Assembly (NCBI GenBank): GCA_008704415.1
Contig: VXIS01000468.1
Location: 1 to 27,954 of the forward strand
Direction of reading: 5' to 3'
DNA: 27,954 bases
Source: Sphaerosporella brunnea
Lineage: Eukaryota; Ascomycota; Pezizomycetes; Pezizales; Pyronemataceae
Made by a program: the position numbers and the translations under genes. The stretch's first letter is position 1, and every line of letters begins with the position of its first letter. Shown in pieces: positions 1-9,160 of the stretch. Under the pieces are notes generated by a model, which was not told where the DNA came from, searched no databases, and was given only the letters and a program-made list of their open reading frames with translations.

Positions 1-1
1 C

Positions 2-2191
2 TCCATCGGGGTCCGCTCACCACAGTCAATCGCCGTAGAAGAACTGTTTGGCCCCAGGCTGGAACATTCCGAGTTCGGCACTTCAGCCTGCACGGCACAT
101 TGCGACCCGTTTGTCACCGAGGACGAGCTTCGCTTCGACGCCTACGGCCGAGAGATCCCGAGGAAACGGTCGATCCCGGATTCTGTCATCGGCCGTATAG
201 CTGCGTCAGCTCCGCGCCGAATGCCAGGAGAAACCTTCCCGGACAACGACGAAGAGGACAAAGACGCCAAATTCCCAAAAGTTCCATCCAAGCGGACTTG
301 CGCAGTGCCAGGATGGAATATAAGTGCCGATCTGTCCCCCGAACAGCAGAGGGAACTGCTGAATCTCTTGACCGAGTTTGGCGACGTGTTTAGCGACGGG
401 ATCCGAATCGGCCGTGTCAACATCGAACCTGTTAGGATCGATACCGGGACCAATAAACTGCCCGATCCGGCTCATCTCCGACCCTTGGGCCCCTCGAAGA
501 GGCAGGTCGTGGAAGATACACTGACCCAATTGCTCAATTGGGACGTGGTAGAAGAATCGAATTCGCCTACAGCGTCGGCGGTGGTTCTTGTGTGGCAGAA
601 CAACAAATGGCGATTCTGCGTCGATTTCCGGCAAATGAATCAAGTCACCATGCGTGATGCCTACCCGATGCTGCGCTCGGACTACATATTCTCCTCTCTG
701 GCCGGGAAACGGTTTTTCAGCGCCCTCGACGCGGTGAAAGGATACCATCAGCTGGAAATTGACGAAGCGGATCGACACAAAACGGCCTTCATCACCCATC
801 GTGGGCTATTCCAGTTTAAGCGGATGCCTTTTGGCCTGCGGAACGCACCGTCACAATTTCAACGCATGATGGACAGCATCCTGGGATCTCTGAGGTGGCA
901 GGCGGCGCTATCCTACATCGATGACGTACTGGTCTACTCCGACACGTGGGAACTGCATATTCTACAGCTGCGCGAACTCCTGACTTCGTGCCGTCAAGCA
1001 GGGCTGATGTTTAGCCAAGAGAAATGTCGCTTCGGGTACGCTGAGCTCCAGTTGCTGGGACTTGGCCTCAGCCGCTATGGGATGTTTACGTTGAAGGAGA
1101 AGGTAAAGGCGGTCAGTGATCCTGCACCCCCGCAGAGCCTCGGCGAGCTGTACCGTCTGCTCGGCATGTTTGGCTATTATCCCGGCTTCATCCGGAACTT
1201 CGCAAAGATAGCTCAACCGTTGGAATTACTGAAACGCGGATCGGGAGGCGTGGACTACAGCTCAAAACGGCCTATCGGGTGGAATCAGGAGGCTCAGGAT
1301 GCGTTCGACGAACTGAAGTCCCGACTTTGCTCCGCTCCCATCCTCGCCCATCCGAAGTTCGACGGACGACCATTTACGCTCTACACGGATGCATCGGCTG
1401 AGGCATTTGGTGCCGTGTTGTGCCAGCACTGGACGGAGGAGGACTACGAAACGGAGGACGAGGGCAACGCAGTTAGCACCTTCTTCACCATCCAGGAATC
1501 GCCAGGATGGGAAACAGCCTATGAATCCGATATCACATTCCGCTCGACGTACAAAAAGCTCCGACTGCAACAACAGGTTCCGGGGGACATACCGATGGCG
1601 TCGACACGGGGTTTCTCCCTACATGCGGATGGCTCGATGCGGTACAGGACTTTGCACGGTGAGTGCATCTGCTTGCCGCAGAACATGGTTGAGGATTGCC
1701 TCAAGCTTTCGCACGACGCCTTACGACACTTTGGCGTCGACAAGACGTATGAACGCATCTCCAAGACCTACTATCGGCCTGGGTTATCGACATTAGTGGA
1801 CTCCTACGTCAAACACTGCCGTCAGTGCATTGTCAACAAGACTTCCAGGAGCAAGACGTTCGGTAACTTGCTGTCAATCGACCCACCATGCGGACGGGAA
1901 CCAAAGGCTTTTGAATCCATTAACATGGACTTGATCGTCGGACTACCCCGGAGCGGAGGGCACGACGCCATCCTAACGGTGGTCGACCGCAATACAAAGA
2001 CCGCCATCTTCGCTCCAACCACCTCCGATTTCACAGCTGAATCCCTGGCAAATATATTCTTCGACAAAGTTGTGAGCAGGGGTTTCCTCCCGGTGAAGTT
2101 CATCACCGACCGCGACCCTCGTTTGATACTGTCGTTCTGGAAGACCATCACACACAGGCTTGGGATCGACCACAGGAAGATCGCAGCATAA
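2..2191 (+). pseudogene. pol: Ty3/gypsy pol: RT, RNase H N-terminal part, integrase up to first stop
   Basis: The frame is open from base 2, so the polyprotein continues to the left; the first internal Met is at 221. In order: an RT linker, the reverse transcriptase (about 540-1100) with MPFGLRNAPSQFQ and the catalytic box YIDDVLVYS at 914-940, and the start of RNase H with LYTDAS (first catalytic Asp at 1388-1390). After AFGAVLCQ (about 1426) the RNase H sequence stops and a linker leads straight to integrase. Integrase shows an HHCC zinc-binding region (HDALRHFG, then CRQC at about 1706-1829), the first core Asp in NMDLIVG (about 1922-1936) and the second in FITDRDP (about 2101). A TAA ends the frame at 2189-2191, just before the third catalytic residue. 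In the family these proteins copy the RNA and insert the DNA copy; this copy should be inactive. Confidence 0.92.
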
Positions 2192-2854
2192 CACGCCCAG
2201 TCCGACGGAGCCGCGGAACGTATGAATTAAACCCTCGAGGTGGCTTTAAGGTTCTACGTGAATCAGAAGCAGAATAACTGGCATCGATTTCTGGGACTGA
2301 TTGAGCTGGCTTACAACTCGGCTCGGCATCCCGGAACCGGTTTTTTCACGTTCCAGCTACTATACGCCAACCCCGCGGAACCAGTTAGTCGGTTGCTGTC
2401 GACCCACATTCCTACCATGGAGAACGACAACCCGGACGCCGCGGAGTTCCTCGATGGAATCCGTAGCCGACTACAGGATGCCCAGGAGGCGGTGGCCCGC
2501 GGATTGGCTTTCCAGAAACAATACTACGATAAGAAACATAAGGAGGATATCAACGTGTCCGTCGGTGATTACGTAGCCATCCGCCTGGACAAGCACCCTA
2601 TATCGTTGATCAAACGGAATAAGTTGACGCAGCAAAAGCTCGGGCCCTGTCGTGTGATACGGGTTCGGGCCGACGGCCGGGCCGTCGAAGTGGACCTACC
2701 AAAGAATGTCAACATCCATCCGGTAATCAGTTTGCAGCACGTGGAGAAGGTCCCCGATCCCACAGCGGACCCATGGAAACGCACCACTGACGACTCCGCC
2801 GATGTGATTGACGTACGGACGAGGAACGGCTACAAGGAATACCGAGGCCGATGA
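2192..2854 (+). pseudogene. Ty3/gypsy integrase C-terminal part with GPY/F-like module
   Basis: This continues the same reading frame as the upstream pol after the TAA at 2189-2191. The segment SDGAAERMN contains the expected third integrase acidic residue (Glu at 2216-2218), and a second in-frame TAA follows at 2228-2230. The frame is then open to the TGA at 2852. It includes FLGLIELAYNSARH, typical of the integrase core end, and LGPCRVIRV with a later HPVISLQHVE, matching the GPY/F module that follows integrase in many Ty3/gypsy elements. The terminal VIDVRTRNGYKEYR may be the start of a truncated chromodomain, but this is weak. Two stops separated by 39 nt flank the catalytic Glu, so no full integrase can be made by simple translation. 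Confidence 0.88.
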
Positions 2855-3344
2855 GAAGGCAGTTGAAGATTATGATACCAGACCACAAGTCCACATCACT
2901 TGGTCCAACCGCACGGTCGATACACCGTTCGAATCAAGACGGCCACGCCCAGGGGAACGACTTGAGCGCCCCATTCTCTACATATCGAGGCAAACTACCG
3001 GCGGCGAACGGCGATATGGATCCACCGAACGAGAACTCGCGTGCTTCTACTGGGCGATCCACAAACTGCATATGTATCTCGAAGGAAACACCTTCACGGT
3101 CTTCACCGACCACAAATCAATCAGGGATGTCCTACATTCGGCCCCAAGAGTCGATTTCTCCAAGCGAATCGACAAATACCGCATGTTATTACAACCATAC
3201 CTCGACGATATGGACATCGTCTACCGCCCAGGGAAGAAGATGGTGATGGTCGACCCGTTGTCTAGGGCGAGATATATGCAGAACGACCCCCAGGAGGTGG
3301 TCTTTGTCGGGCCGGGCAGCCAGGACACGGAGAAGGTTTCTTGA
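2808..3344 (+). pseudogene. Displaced RNase H C-terminal part of Ty3/gypsy pol
   Basis: This frame differs from the upstream integrase frame. It encodes the part of RNase H that is missing at about 1427: RPILYISRQTTGGERRYGST, then ERELACFYWAIHKLHMYLEG, TVFTDHKSIRDVL, DIVYRPGKKMVMVDPLSR. These hold the remaining expected acidic residues (Glu at 3027-3029, Asp at 3108-3110, Asp in VDPLSR near 3248). In ordinary Ty3/gypsy pol they sit directly after the TDAS segment and before integrase; here they lie about 1.6 kb downstream, after the GPY/F module. Residues 1-55 of the frame are unrecognised. It could be a rearranged copy, a recombinant of two elements, or an assembly join. Confidence 0.85.
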
Positions 3345-3381
3345 AGGGAAGGATGGTGGAGGTGAAGGTTTTGTCTTGTTT

Positions 3382-3451
3382 GGTTCCGCTACACGGAGGC
3401 TTTATGGTTTCGCTACACGAAGGTTCTATGATTTCGCTGCATGAAGGTTAT
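3382..3451 (+). repeat. 24-bp tandem repeat, about three units
   Basis: Units start at 3382, 3406 and 3430 (24, 24 and 22 bp). Each has the pattern GGTTTCGCTACACGAAGG followed by a short TAT-ending spacer, and a partial fourth unit starts at 3452. The repeat lies between the last pol-derived coding sequence and the polypurine tract, in the element's 3' untranslated region. Confidence 0.85.
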
Positions 3452-3564
3452 GGCTTCGCATTTACCATTGAGGAAAGGGCATGTGTTACGGATACCCGGA
3501 GAGGTGGATGGTGTGTTGTGTTTTTTCTGTCTTTTGTTTTCACGCTTGGGAGAGCTCGTTGTCT

Positions 3565-3579
3565 AAAAAGCGGGGGAGA
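3565..3579 (+). promoter_or_regulatory. Polypurine tract of the retrotransposon
   Basis: A 15-nt run of A and G, broken by a single C, lies directly against a TGT that begins the probable 3' LTR. In LTR retrotransposons this purine-rich RNA resists RNase H and primes plus-strand DNA synthesis. Its placement fixes the LTR start at 3580. Confidence 0.75.
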
Positions 3580-3750
3580 TGTCACACTGGGGTGTGACTA
3601 AGCGGGATGACTAAGCTTTGGTAGGGAAGGTGCTATTTAGTTGCTTGTTGTCGAGAGCTTAGCTCTCTATCCTTAATTCACTTCCTCTTGTTCACAAGCT
3701 TCTTACGCTTCTTCGTGATCCGGACGCCTCTCGAGCGTTCCGGGTTCACA
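3580..3750 (+). repeat. Probable 3' LTR, right end uncertain
   Basis: It begins TGTCACAC right after the polypurine tract. The first bases form a perfect hairpin: GTCACAC, a four-base loop, then GTGTGAC (3581-3598). A second palindrome, GAGAGC-TTA-GCTCTC, lies near 3654-3668. An ACA at 3748-3750 is a possible LTR end, giving 171 bp, but no second LTR is in the window for comparison and the true end could lie further right. Confidence 0.5.
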
Positions 3751-4864
3751 TTGACGGCACCGTTTTACGGATTTTGGACCCGTTATTCACGTTTTTTTTT
3801 TTCACGGATTTAAAAAATCCGTACCTCACGGTTTCCTTGTATGCTCGGGGAAACAGTGCAAAGCACGGCCCCAGAGACGGGGAGCGTAAAAAGAGAGAAG
3901 GTAAGCTCCGCCAGCGTATCGGACCCGGGGCAGCGAGTGACCAGTCGCGACAGTAGGTGGCCGTCCAAGGGACGAGCTGACCGACCTGATTCTCGAGAAG
4001 GTAGCTGGTGACGGATATCGTTCTGCTTATCATCATTCGCTCGCTCTGTAGGGAATTCGCTTCGTTTCGGTCGCGTTGTTACGGTTCGGTCGCTTGCTTT
4101 GCAGAGACTCTGGTTCGTGTGCCTGTTCTTGTACAATTTTTAACTGAAGTTCAAGTCTGTTTTCGTGGGGGACACTTATCGCAATTGCCAGTGCAGATGC
4201 CGTCTTCAAGTTGTGTTGTTGGGAGCTCTGTTGCTTCACCGGAAATCACTCAGGCTTGGTAATAAATCGATCAGTATTGCCTTAAAAAGAGCGATCGATG
4301 AAGAATCCCTGTTTGTATCTTTTTATAATTCCTTTAAATGAAGGTGAAAAGCCTTTGATATAGGGGTTCTTCAGCGCGCTCTACTTCCCATGCGCGTATC
4401 CGCCTGTGCGTGCAGAACCGCTGTCTTGTCCTTCCTGAGCATTGCACGGCGGCAAATTGGTACCCTAGCCAAGTGATCTAGTTGCCCCAGCGACGGCAGC
4501 GGGCTCACAAATAGCATGATGTGCCTCCGCGAGTCACCTGTGCAAGTTTGTTCCGCGATCGACCGCAGACCGCATTTCTTTAGTCCCTGTTTTAGATTGG
4601 CCTACCGTAAAAATTCGAGAGTAAGGGAATGGACAGCAGTGCTTCAGGTTGGGATCAGGTCCTGAAGGCAGGAGGACTCTGGCTCGTGGCAACCAGGCTT
4701 GTCCGGCGTGTCAGGCTAAATGGTGAGGGGGGTTGTGAGTCCCTCTGTGGTATCACGATTTGCTGGATCCATCATGCATTGCCCGTGGTGAAGAAACTAA
4801 CCCTATCTCATGCCTCGACTCCTCCTACCCCTTTTGTTTGCAACCCCTTTCCCCAAACCCATAT
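3751..4864. other. Non-coding stretch right of the retrotransposon
   Basis: No convincing gene. A hairpin with 8-bp arms (ACGGATTT and AAATCCGT) is at 3804-3822, next to a T-rich run. AATAAA occurs at 4261-4266 and could be a polyadenylation signal if the LTR or leader reaches that far. Short ORFs here have no recognisable features. Confidence 0.6.
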
Positions 4865-5660
4865 TCATTCAAAGACGGTTACTAAAAGATAGATGCTAGC
4901 CCTTCCATTGAGGGCAGCACGGCAGCGGTCCACAAGCACAGGCACAATCCCCTGAATCCGCACCGCAACGGCTGCCAACAGTGGCTCAAGCCTCTCACTC
5001 AGGTGCCAGCCAGATTCAAACTCGATGGCGATTTGCACCATGGTCTGCAAAACGACTTGAATGGAATTGGCAACGGTTCCTGTCGGATAGGAGCGCCATT
5101 TGAGGCCGCAGACGTGGGTTATATATCCCCCAAGGTAACCGCCGACGATGGAGAACGCAATGTTTACAGCACGGTGAAGGGGTCGGTCGGCCAGGAATAT
5201 GGAGGCCACCGCAATGGCGCCGCCAGTTGCTGCCATGATGTCGCGGCTGATAAGGCTTATCCTCGCCATGGTGTTGAATTCGGTATTGGTTCTGCCAGCA
5301 GATTCAATGATTTTCCGGTGGACCTTGGCCCGAACCTTTAGCTGATTGTTGGCATCGCGGAAAGAGCATGGGAGTACAGACCTCGGCTTTCTGGTCAATG
5401 CTCAGCTCACAGAATGGCATCTTGTACTGCCGATCCGTATACAGCTCTTGGAAGTGATCGGTATCCTTGAGGATTGGCTTTGTCAGGGTGGCAAAAAGCA
5501 CAGACAAGGCGCAGTTTTTACGGCGGGTCTGAAGCACCGCATTATTCCTAGCATCGTTTGCCATCACGGCCGCTCGAAACACATCCAGTTCCCCTATGTG
5601 GACCTGGTGGGCGCACTGCGCGCTCTGAAGAGAAGCGCGCGAAGAGTAGTGGGCCCGCAT
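4865..5660 (-). CDS. Hypothetical protein with hydrophobic segment, possibly two exons
   Basis: Two overlapping minus-strand frames read like one protein. The upstream part starts at an ATG at 5660-5658 (MRAHYSSRAS) and runs to FCELSIDQKAE. The downstream part continues from LKVRAKVHRKIIESAG to the stop at 4865. Removing 40 nt at 5342-5381, which begins GT and ends AG, joins the frames and would give about 251 residues; a simple frameshift is the alternative, since 40 nt is very short for an intron and no clear branch site is seen. The C-terminal half has a Gly/Ala-rich hydrophobic stretch (MAATGGAIAVASIFLA, then AFSIVGGYLGGYITHV), suggesting membrane association. No family is recognised. Confidence 0.4.
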
Positions 5661-5880
5661 TTTAGCGTCACTATGCAGCGACGAGAACCAGGTGTGGCTA
5701 GTCGCCTGGAGTGCACGAACAGCCGTGGCGCCCCAACCAAAAGTACTACCTCCTAACTGCGGCGCGGCCTCCTGCTGGCAGTAGGAACTCCACAAGGAGT
5801 CAAACGGAAGAAAGCAGCGATGGGAGTTCTAAAGTGCACTGCTTGATTGTGTCTCTGCTGTACACAGAACAACTTTACAT

Positions 5881-6513
5881 TCACAAACACAACCTGATGG
5901 CAGGCAGTTGGACACCGGCCGGAGGCCGGGCACGGGCATCCCACAACCCCAAAAAATTACCATTCTCCGTTGAGGTCCACTGCGACTCACTCTTGTCTCC
6001 CTCTCCGGTGCTGTTCATCCTTTCCGATGCGGCATCATACTTCTTCTTCAGATCCTCCCACTGGCTTTTTATACCGTTCCATGAGCGGGTGCCCAGGCCA
6101 TTGTGCTGCGCCAACTCCTTCCAGACAGACTCTCCTTTGGTTTTCACCCGCCAATAGTTTTCACCCTCGCTCAGCCAACTAAGCAGGGCCCTTTCTTGCC
6201 CATTTGCACGTTGTTTTTTGTTCCCGCTTCTTTGCCTGCCGTGAGGACAAAACCCCATTCCCGAGCTTCTTCTAGCTCCTGTTGGATATCTCTCGGCCGA
6301 GAGCTTGGCCTTCGAATAGGAGGCGGTGAGCTCGGCGCTGCGGAAGGCTGCTGAGACGGCGTTGCTGATGGCTGCTGAGAAAGAATATGCGGCTGGAGCG
6401 AATAGTATGCTGAAGGGCAGAAGAACGTGCTGCTGGCTCCCCTGCTGAAGGCCTGACCGCGTAGGAGGTTGCGATGACGAGCCCTGACCGCTGTAGAAGT
6501 TGAATTGAGACAT
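5881..6513 (-). CDS. Myb/SANT-like DNA-binding protein
   Basis: The ORF is 210 residues from the ATG at 6513-6511. The first 100 residues are Ser/Gln/Ala-rich and low in complexity. Residues about 105-165 match the trihelix/Myb-SANT-like pattern: ERALLSWLSEGENYWRVKT, ESVWKELAQH, RSWNGIKSQWEDLKKKYDA, with the spaced tryptophans and basic third helix expected of that fold. Such domains occur in fungal regulators and in accessory proteins of PIF/Harbinger-type transposons. No transposase lies beside it and no flanking inverted repeats were found, so its role is open. The start context is poor (T at -3), and a protein-like minus-strand frame upstream (6600-6840) hints that the true 5' end could be further out. 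The last 25 residues may be intronic read-through. Confidence 0.6.
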   Translation of the reverse strand: MSQFNFYSGQGSSSQPPTRSGLQQGSQQHVLLPFSILFAPAAYSFSAAISNAVSAAFRSAELTASYSKAKLSAERYPTGARRSSGMGFCPHGRQRSGNKKQRANGQERALLSWLSEGENYWRVKTKGESVWKELAQHNGLGTRSWNGIKSQWEDLKKKYDAASERMNSTGEGDKSESQWTSTENGNFLGLWDARARPPAGVQLPAIRLCL

Positions 6514-7188
6514 ATAAAGGTATGTTAGCTTGCGCGCCTTTGCTTGGCCGGGGGAAATACATTTTTCACCGTTTTTTTGCAGTTCAAACTGTTTGGTGGA
6601 TCGGGCATCGCGACGGACGTTGTTGTTTTGAACCTCTTGAGCGGGATCAACACCCGGCTAGTGCTACTGTTGACGGGGGATCACCCCATCGCCAAACAGA
6701 TCGTTGTTGGAGCTCTCACCTCTCCATTGCTCATTGTATTTACCTTGCCGGAGATGTGCGTTTTGACGTGGGCCCGCAGGATAATGAAGATGTTGCTGGC
6801 TACTCACAGCAATCGCCACTACCAAACAGGCGACCTTTAACTTTCCCTAAGCATTAACTGACGGAACGACTATGACCAGTGTTTCGCACGTCGTGGCCAA
6901 AACGACAGATTTGGAATACTGACAGGGTATGTGCAATCTACGCGTCTCCTGCTCGGCTTTCAGCTGTTCAGAGTGGAGCAACCAAATAGTATTTGCCCAA
7001 ACACGCACCCACTAGCCAGCGCTGAGTAATGTGGTTGGTCCGGCGAATCAAACATTTGCCCCAAGACTGCGTCAAAAGGTACACCGCGGTGGAGCTGATC
7101 TCTGCAACCCGTTCTCCTGTGGCGAACTGCGCAGTAGGCCACGAAACCATGTCAGAAATGGGCCAAGAGGCATTGCCTGTCAATCGAG
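6514..7188. other. No assigned gene
   Basis: Plus- and minus-strand ORFs under 110 codons overlap here without recognisable domains. The minus-strand frame at about 6600-6840 (Gln/Asn-rich, broken by one stop) could be a 5' extension of the Myb/SANT gene. Nothing else is supported. Confidence 0.4.
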
Positions 7189-7398
7189 ATGACCTCACGC
7201 TTGCCAAGATTAATTTATGCTGAAAGAAGAGCACAGACAATGCAGACAGATAGTGCGCATGTCGAAGTGAGCGGAGATGAAACAAAGCGAATCGCGCTGC
7301 GTCAATGTAAGTGTAAGGTGGAGAGGAGGATGTCTAGATGCTCAGGCTCGCGAGCAGACGCGCCAAATGGGAGTAGAGGCCCATTCACTGGGCAATAA
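7189..7398 (+). pseudogene. Short coding relic related to the 12.1-kb relic
   Basis: The frame contains TDSAHVEVSGDETKRIALRQ. Its DNA at 7246-7312 aligns without gaps to 12075-12141, identical at about 52 of 67 positions by hand count, and both copies keep the same open frame. The translated pair shares TDSA-VE, ET and RIAL. The family is not recognised. Similarity was not visible upstream, and downstream the two copies diverge quickly. It is either a remnant of a dispersed gene family or an exon fragment. Confidence 0.4.
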
Positions 7399-7481
7399 AG
7401 TGGAGGCTGAACAATCTCGTATTTTGCGTATCAAATACCTGAACTGAGGGTGTAGAAAGAATGATGGAAGTGAAGATGATG

Positions 7482-7494
7482 CCCCCCCCCCCCC
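7482..7494. repeat. C13 homopolymer
   Basis: Thirteen consecutive C. Its length may be unreliable in any assembly. It lies between the 7.2-kb relic and the coiled-coil gene copy. Confidence 0.95.
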
Positions 7495-7539
7495 AACATG
7501 CGCGACGACGCGCTGAGTGACAGCCAATGATCAAAAAAT

Positions 7540-7735
7540 TGCGGCCATCTGACAAAGGGTAACCCCCCAGCTCCGAGTCGAGGTCGAGTTACATCTCCCC
7601 CAGATCAACAAACCGCCGGCCCACCCCAAAGTGTCGCGAGTCCTCCAGGGGTAACCGCTGCTTTGCAAGGTCTTATAGCTGCTTCGCCACCTCATAGAAC
7701 GTCTGGTCAACTCGTTACAGTATCGCAACGCGGCA
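7540..7735 (-). pseudogene. Decayed copy of the 3' end of the adjacent coiled-coil gene
   Basis: The plus-strand DNA at 7636-7697 aligns without gaps to 8418-8479 in the coiled-coil gene, about 51 of 62 identical by hand count. Weaker similarity extends left, around the TCGAGGTC shared by 7580 and 8364. The relic corresponds to the last third of the gene's coding sequence. It no longer keeps the gene's frame and has lost the heptad pattern. It lies about 700 bp from the gene and in the same orientation, which suggests a local tandem duplication with decay of one copy. Confidence 0.65.
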
Positions 7736-7739
7736 TCGG

Positions 7740-8316
7740 CTTCATTTTGCTATATCTTAGCTAGAGCACCGAGGGAGGTACTGTTGGTGGCAGCATGAGA
7801 CTTGCAGAACATCCTCTATGTGGGCGCGATAGTGCGACGTAAATGGCGCTTGTGAGACTGAAAACGATCATAATCAATAACCGGCGGATCGACGGCATGA
7901 CCACAGAGTCCGGCTATTCATTCAGAATGAGGAATACAGAGCATGAAAACGCCAATATCGGCCAGGTTGAGAAAAGGAGGTCGCCAATCGTGATGAGAAC
8001 GAATGGGCGGGAGTGCGGACGGAAATCTCCTGCGGAGCACGTCGAAACGGAGAGACTGGGGACGGACAAGGAGAGGGGGAACACAGGAGCCAGTGAAAAA
8101 GTGCGAGAGTGATGCGGGGGAGGAGGTCAGGTTTGGAACATCGACACTGCAGAAAGCGATGATTGTAGAGGCAGACGATAAAAGAACTGGATAGACTCCC
8201 GCGATCAGGCAATAGCATGATTGCACAAAAGAAACATGTTGAATTAAAATCGTGTACAGCAAGAACGACGTTGCCAAAGACGGGACCACCGCGGTGGTTG
8301 AATATTTTTATTGCGA
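7740..8316. other. Intergenic between relic and coiled-coil gene
   Basis: ORFs of up to 123 codons on both strands overlap each other and have no recognisable motif. The region serves as the 3' flank of the minus-strand coiled-coil gene. Confidence 0.4.
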
Positions 8317-9012
8317 CTAGACCACCGACTCCTCTGCGTCGGACAACTGTGCAATCATCCGTTCGAGGTCCACTACCATCTTCCGCACCGCAAGATCATC
8401 CCGGGCCACCTTCAGCCGCAAGTCTTCCACGCGCAACCGCTGCTTTGCCAGGTCATGTAGCTGCTCCGCCAGCTCACAGTCCCGCACGACCAGAGCGTGT
8501 TGTCCTTCGGCCAACAGCAGTCGCTGTTCCTCGAGCGTAAGTTGGAGCTCCGCCAGCTCCTGGTCGGATTGCACCAGCCCCAATGGCTCTATCATCAGCT
8601 GCACTTCCTGCACCGCCAGCTCGTCTTTCTGTTTGGCCAGCACCAGTAGCGACTCCGCCAGGTCTTTTTTCATGCCTGTCAGCATACGTTCCTGCGAGGC
8701 AAGGTGCGTTGTTAGCTCCGCCAACTCCTGTCCTTGCCGCAAAAGTTCATGTTGCTGGTCGACCAGCTTCTGCCTATGATTCAGCAGCTCCAGTTTTTTC
8801 TCCTCCAGTCCCTGTTTTGGCTCCGCCGGCTCGATCGCGCTTTTCGCCTTCGCACGCCGGAGAATCATCCGCAGGACCCCCTCCACAACGCCACCGCGCA
8901 CAAACTCTCGAAACCACTCGGTTGGGAATAGTAGGCGCAATAACGCCGGGAACTTGTCGCCCCATGTTGGGCGGACAAACGTCGAACCGAGTTCCTCGTT
9001 GGATATCGGCAT
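8317..9012 (-). CDS. Coiled-coil protein, 231 residues
   Basis: The chosen start is the ATG at 9012-9010 (MPISNEELGS). The frame is open further upstream to 9240, but a TATA element at 9153-9160 places the likely transcription start inside that extension, and the CAACAACGACAA just before this ATG resembles a fungal leader. Residues 1-50 form a small globular-looking head (VRPTWGDKFPALLRLLFP, then EFVRGGVVEGVLRMILRR). From about residue 60 to the end the protein is a long Leu/Gln/Glu-rich helix with heptad spacing, for example KLVDQQHELLRQGQELAEL and ELAEQLHDLAKQRLRVEDL, indicating a coiled coil that would oligomerise. A Gly-Leu break near IEPLGLVQ may divide it in two. The function is unknown. 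The high Ala/Leu and balanced third positions argue for real coding. A decayed partial copy lies downstream. Confidence 0.65.
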   Translation of the reverse strand: MPISNEELGSTFVRPTWGDKFPALLRLLFPTEWFREFVRGGVVEGVLRMILRRAKAKSAIEPAEPKQGLEEKKLELLNHRQKLVDQQHELLRQGQELAELTTHLASQERMLTGMKKDLAESLLVLAKQKDELAVQEVQLMIEPLGLVQSDQELAELQLTLEEQRLLLAEGQHALVVRDCELAEQLHDLAKQRLRVEDLRLKVARDDLAVRKMVVDLERMIAQLSDAEESVV

Positions 9013-9152
9013 TTGTCGTTGTTGTCGAGGTGTTGTGTGGCTTTTTAGGTGATGGCAGCAATGGTTGTTTGAGGCGGTGGGATTGCGGCGGGTAAGGCGT
9101 GTATTGGAAAGGGCTGAATCGTTGATTGTCATATCTAAGAGGCTTCTCCCCC

Positions 9153-9160
9153 ATATATAG
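9153..9160 (-). promoter_or_regulatory. TATA element for the coiled-coil gene
   Basis: On the minus strand this reads TATATAT about 140 bp before the chosen ATG at 9012. It is the only strong TATA sequence in this interval. Its use is inferred from position. Confidence 0.45.

Larger units (their letters stand above)
1..3750 (+). mobile_element. Ty3/gypsy LTR retrotransposon, 3' portion, degenerate
   Basis: The window opens inside a Ty3/gypsy element. Reverse transcriptase, part of RNase H, integrase, a GPY/F-like tail, a polypurine tract and a probable 3' LTR follow on the plus strand. Gag, protease and the 5' LTR are not present and would lie left of base 1. The element is defective: integrase has two in-frame stops and the RNase H domain is split between two places. 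The right boundary is uncertain because the LTR end was inferred only from a TGT...ACA pair. Confidence 0.9.

Noticed and set aside
1..3750. RIP mutation of the retrotransposon
   Set aside because: Only single stops are seen and base composition is not AT-shifted, so repeat-induced point mutation is not supported.
6544..6840. 98-codon hydrophobic plus-strand ORF
   Set aside because: It begins at a non-ATG codon, has no domain, and overlaps a competing minus-strand frame.
8583..9095. 170-codon plus-strand ORF rich in Pro and Ala
   Set aside because: It is the antisense shadow of the coiled-coil gene.
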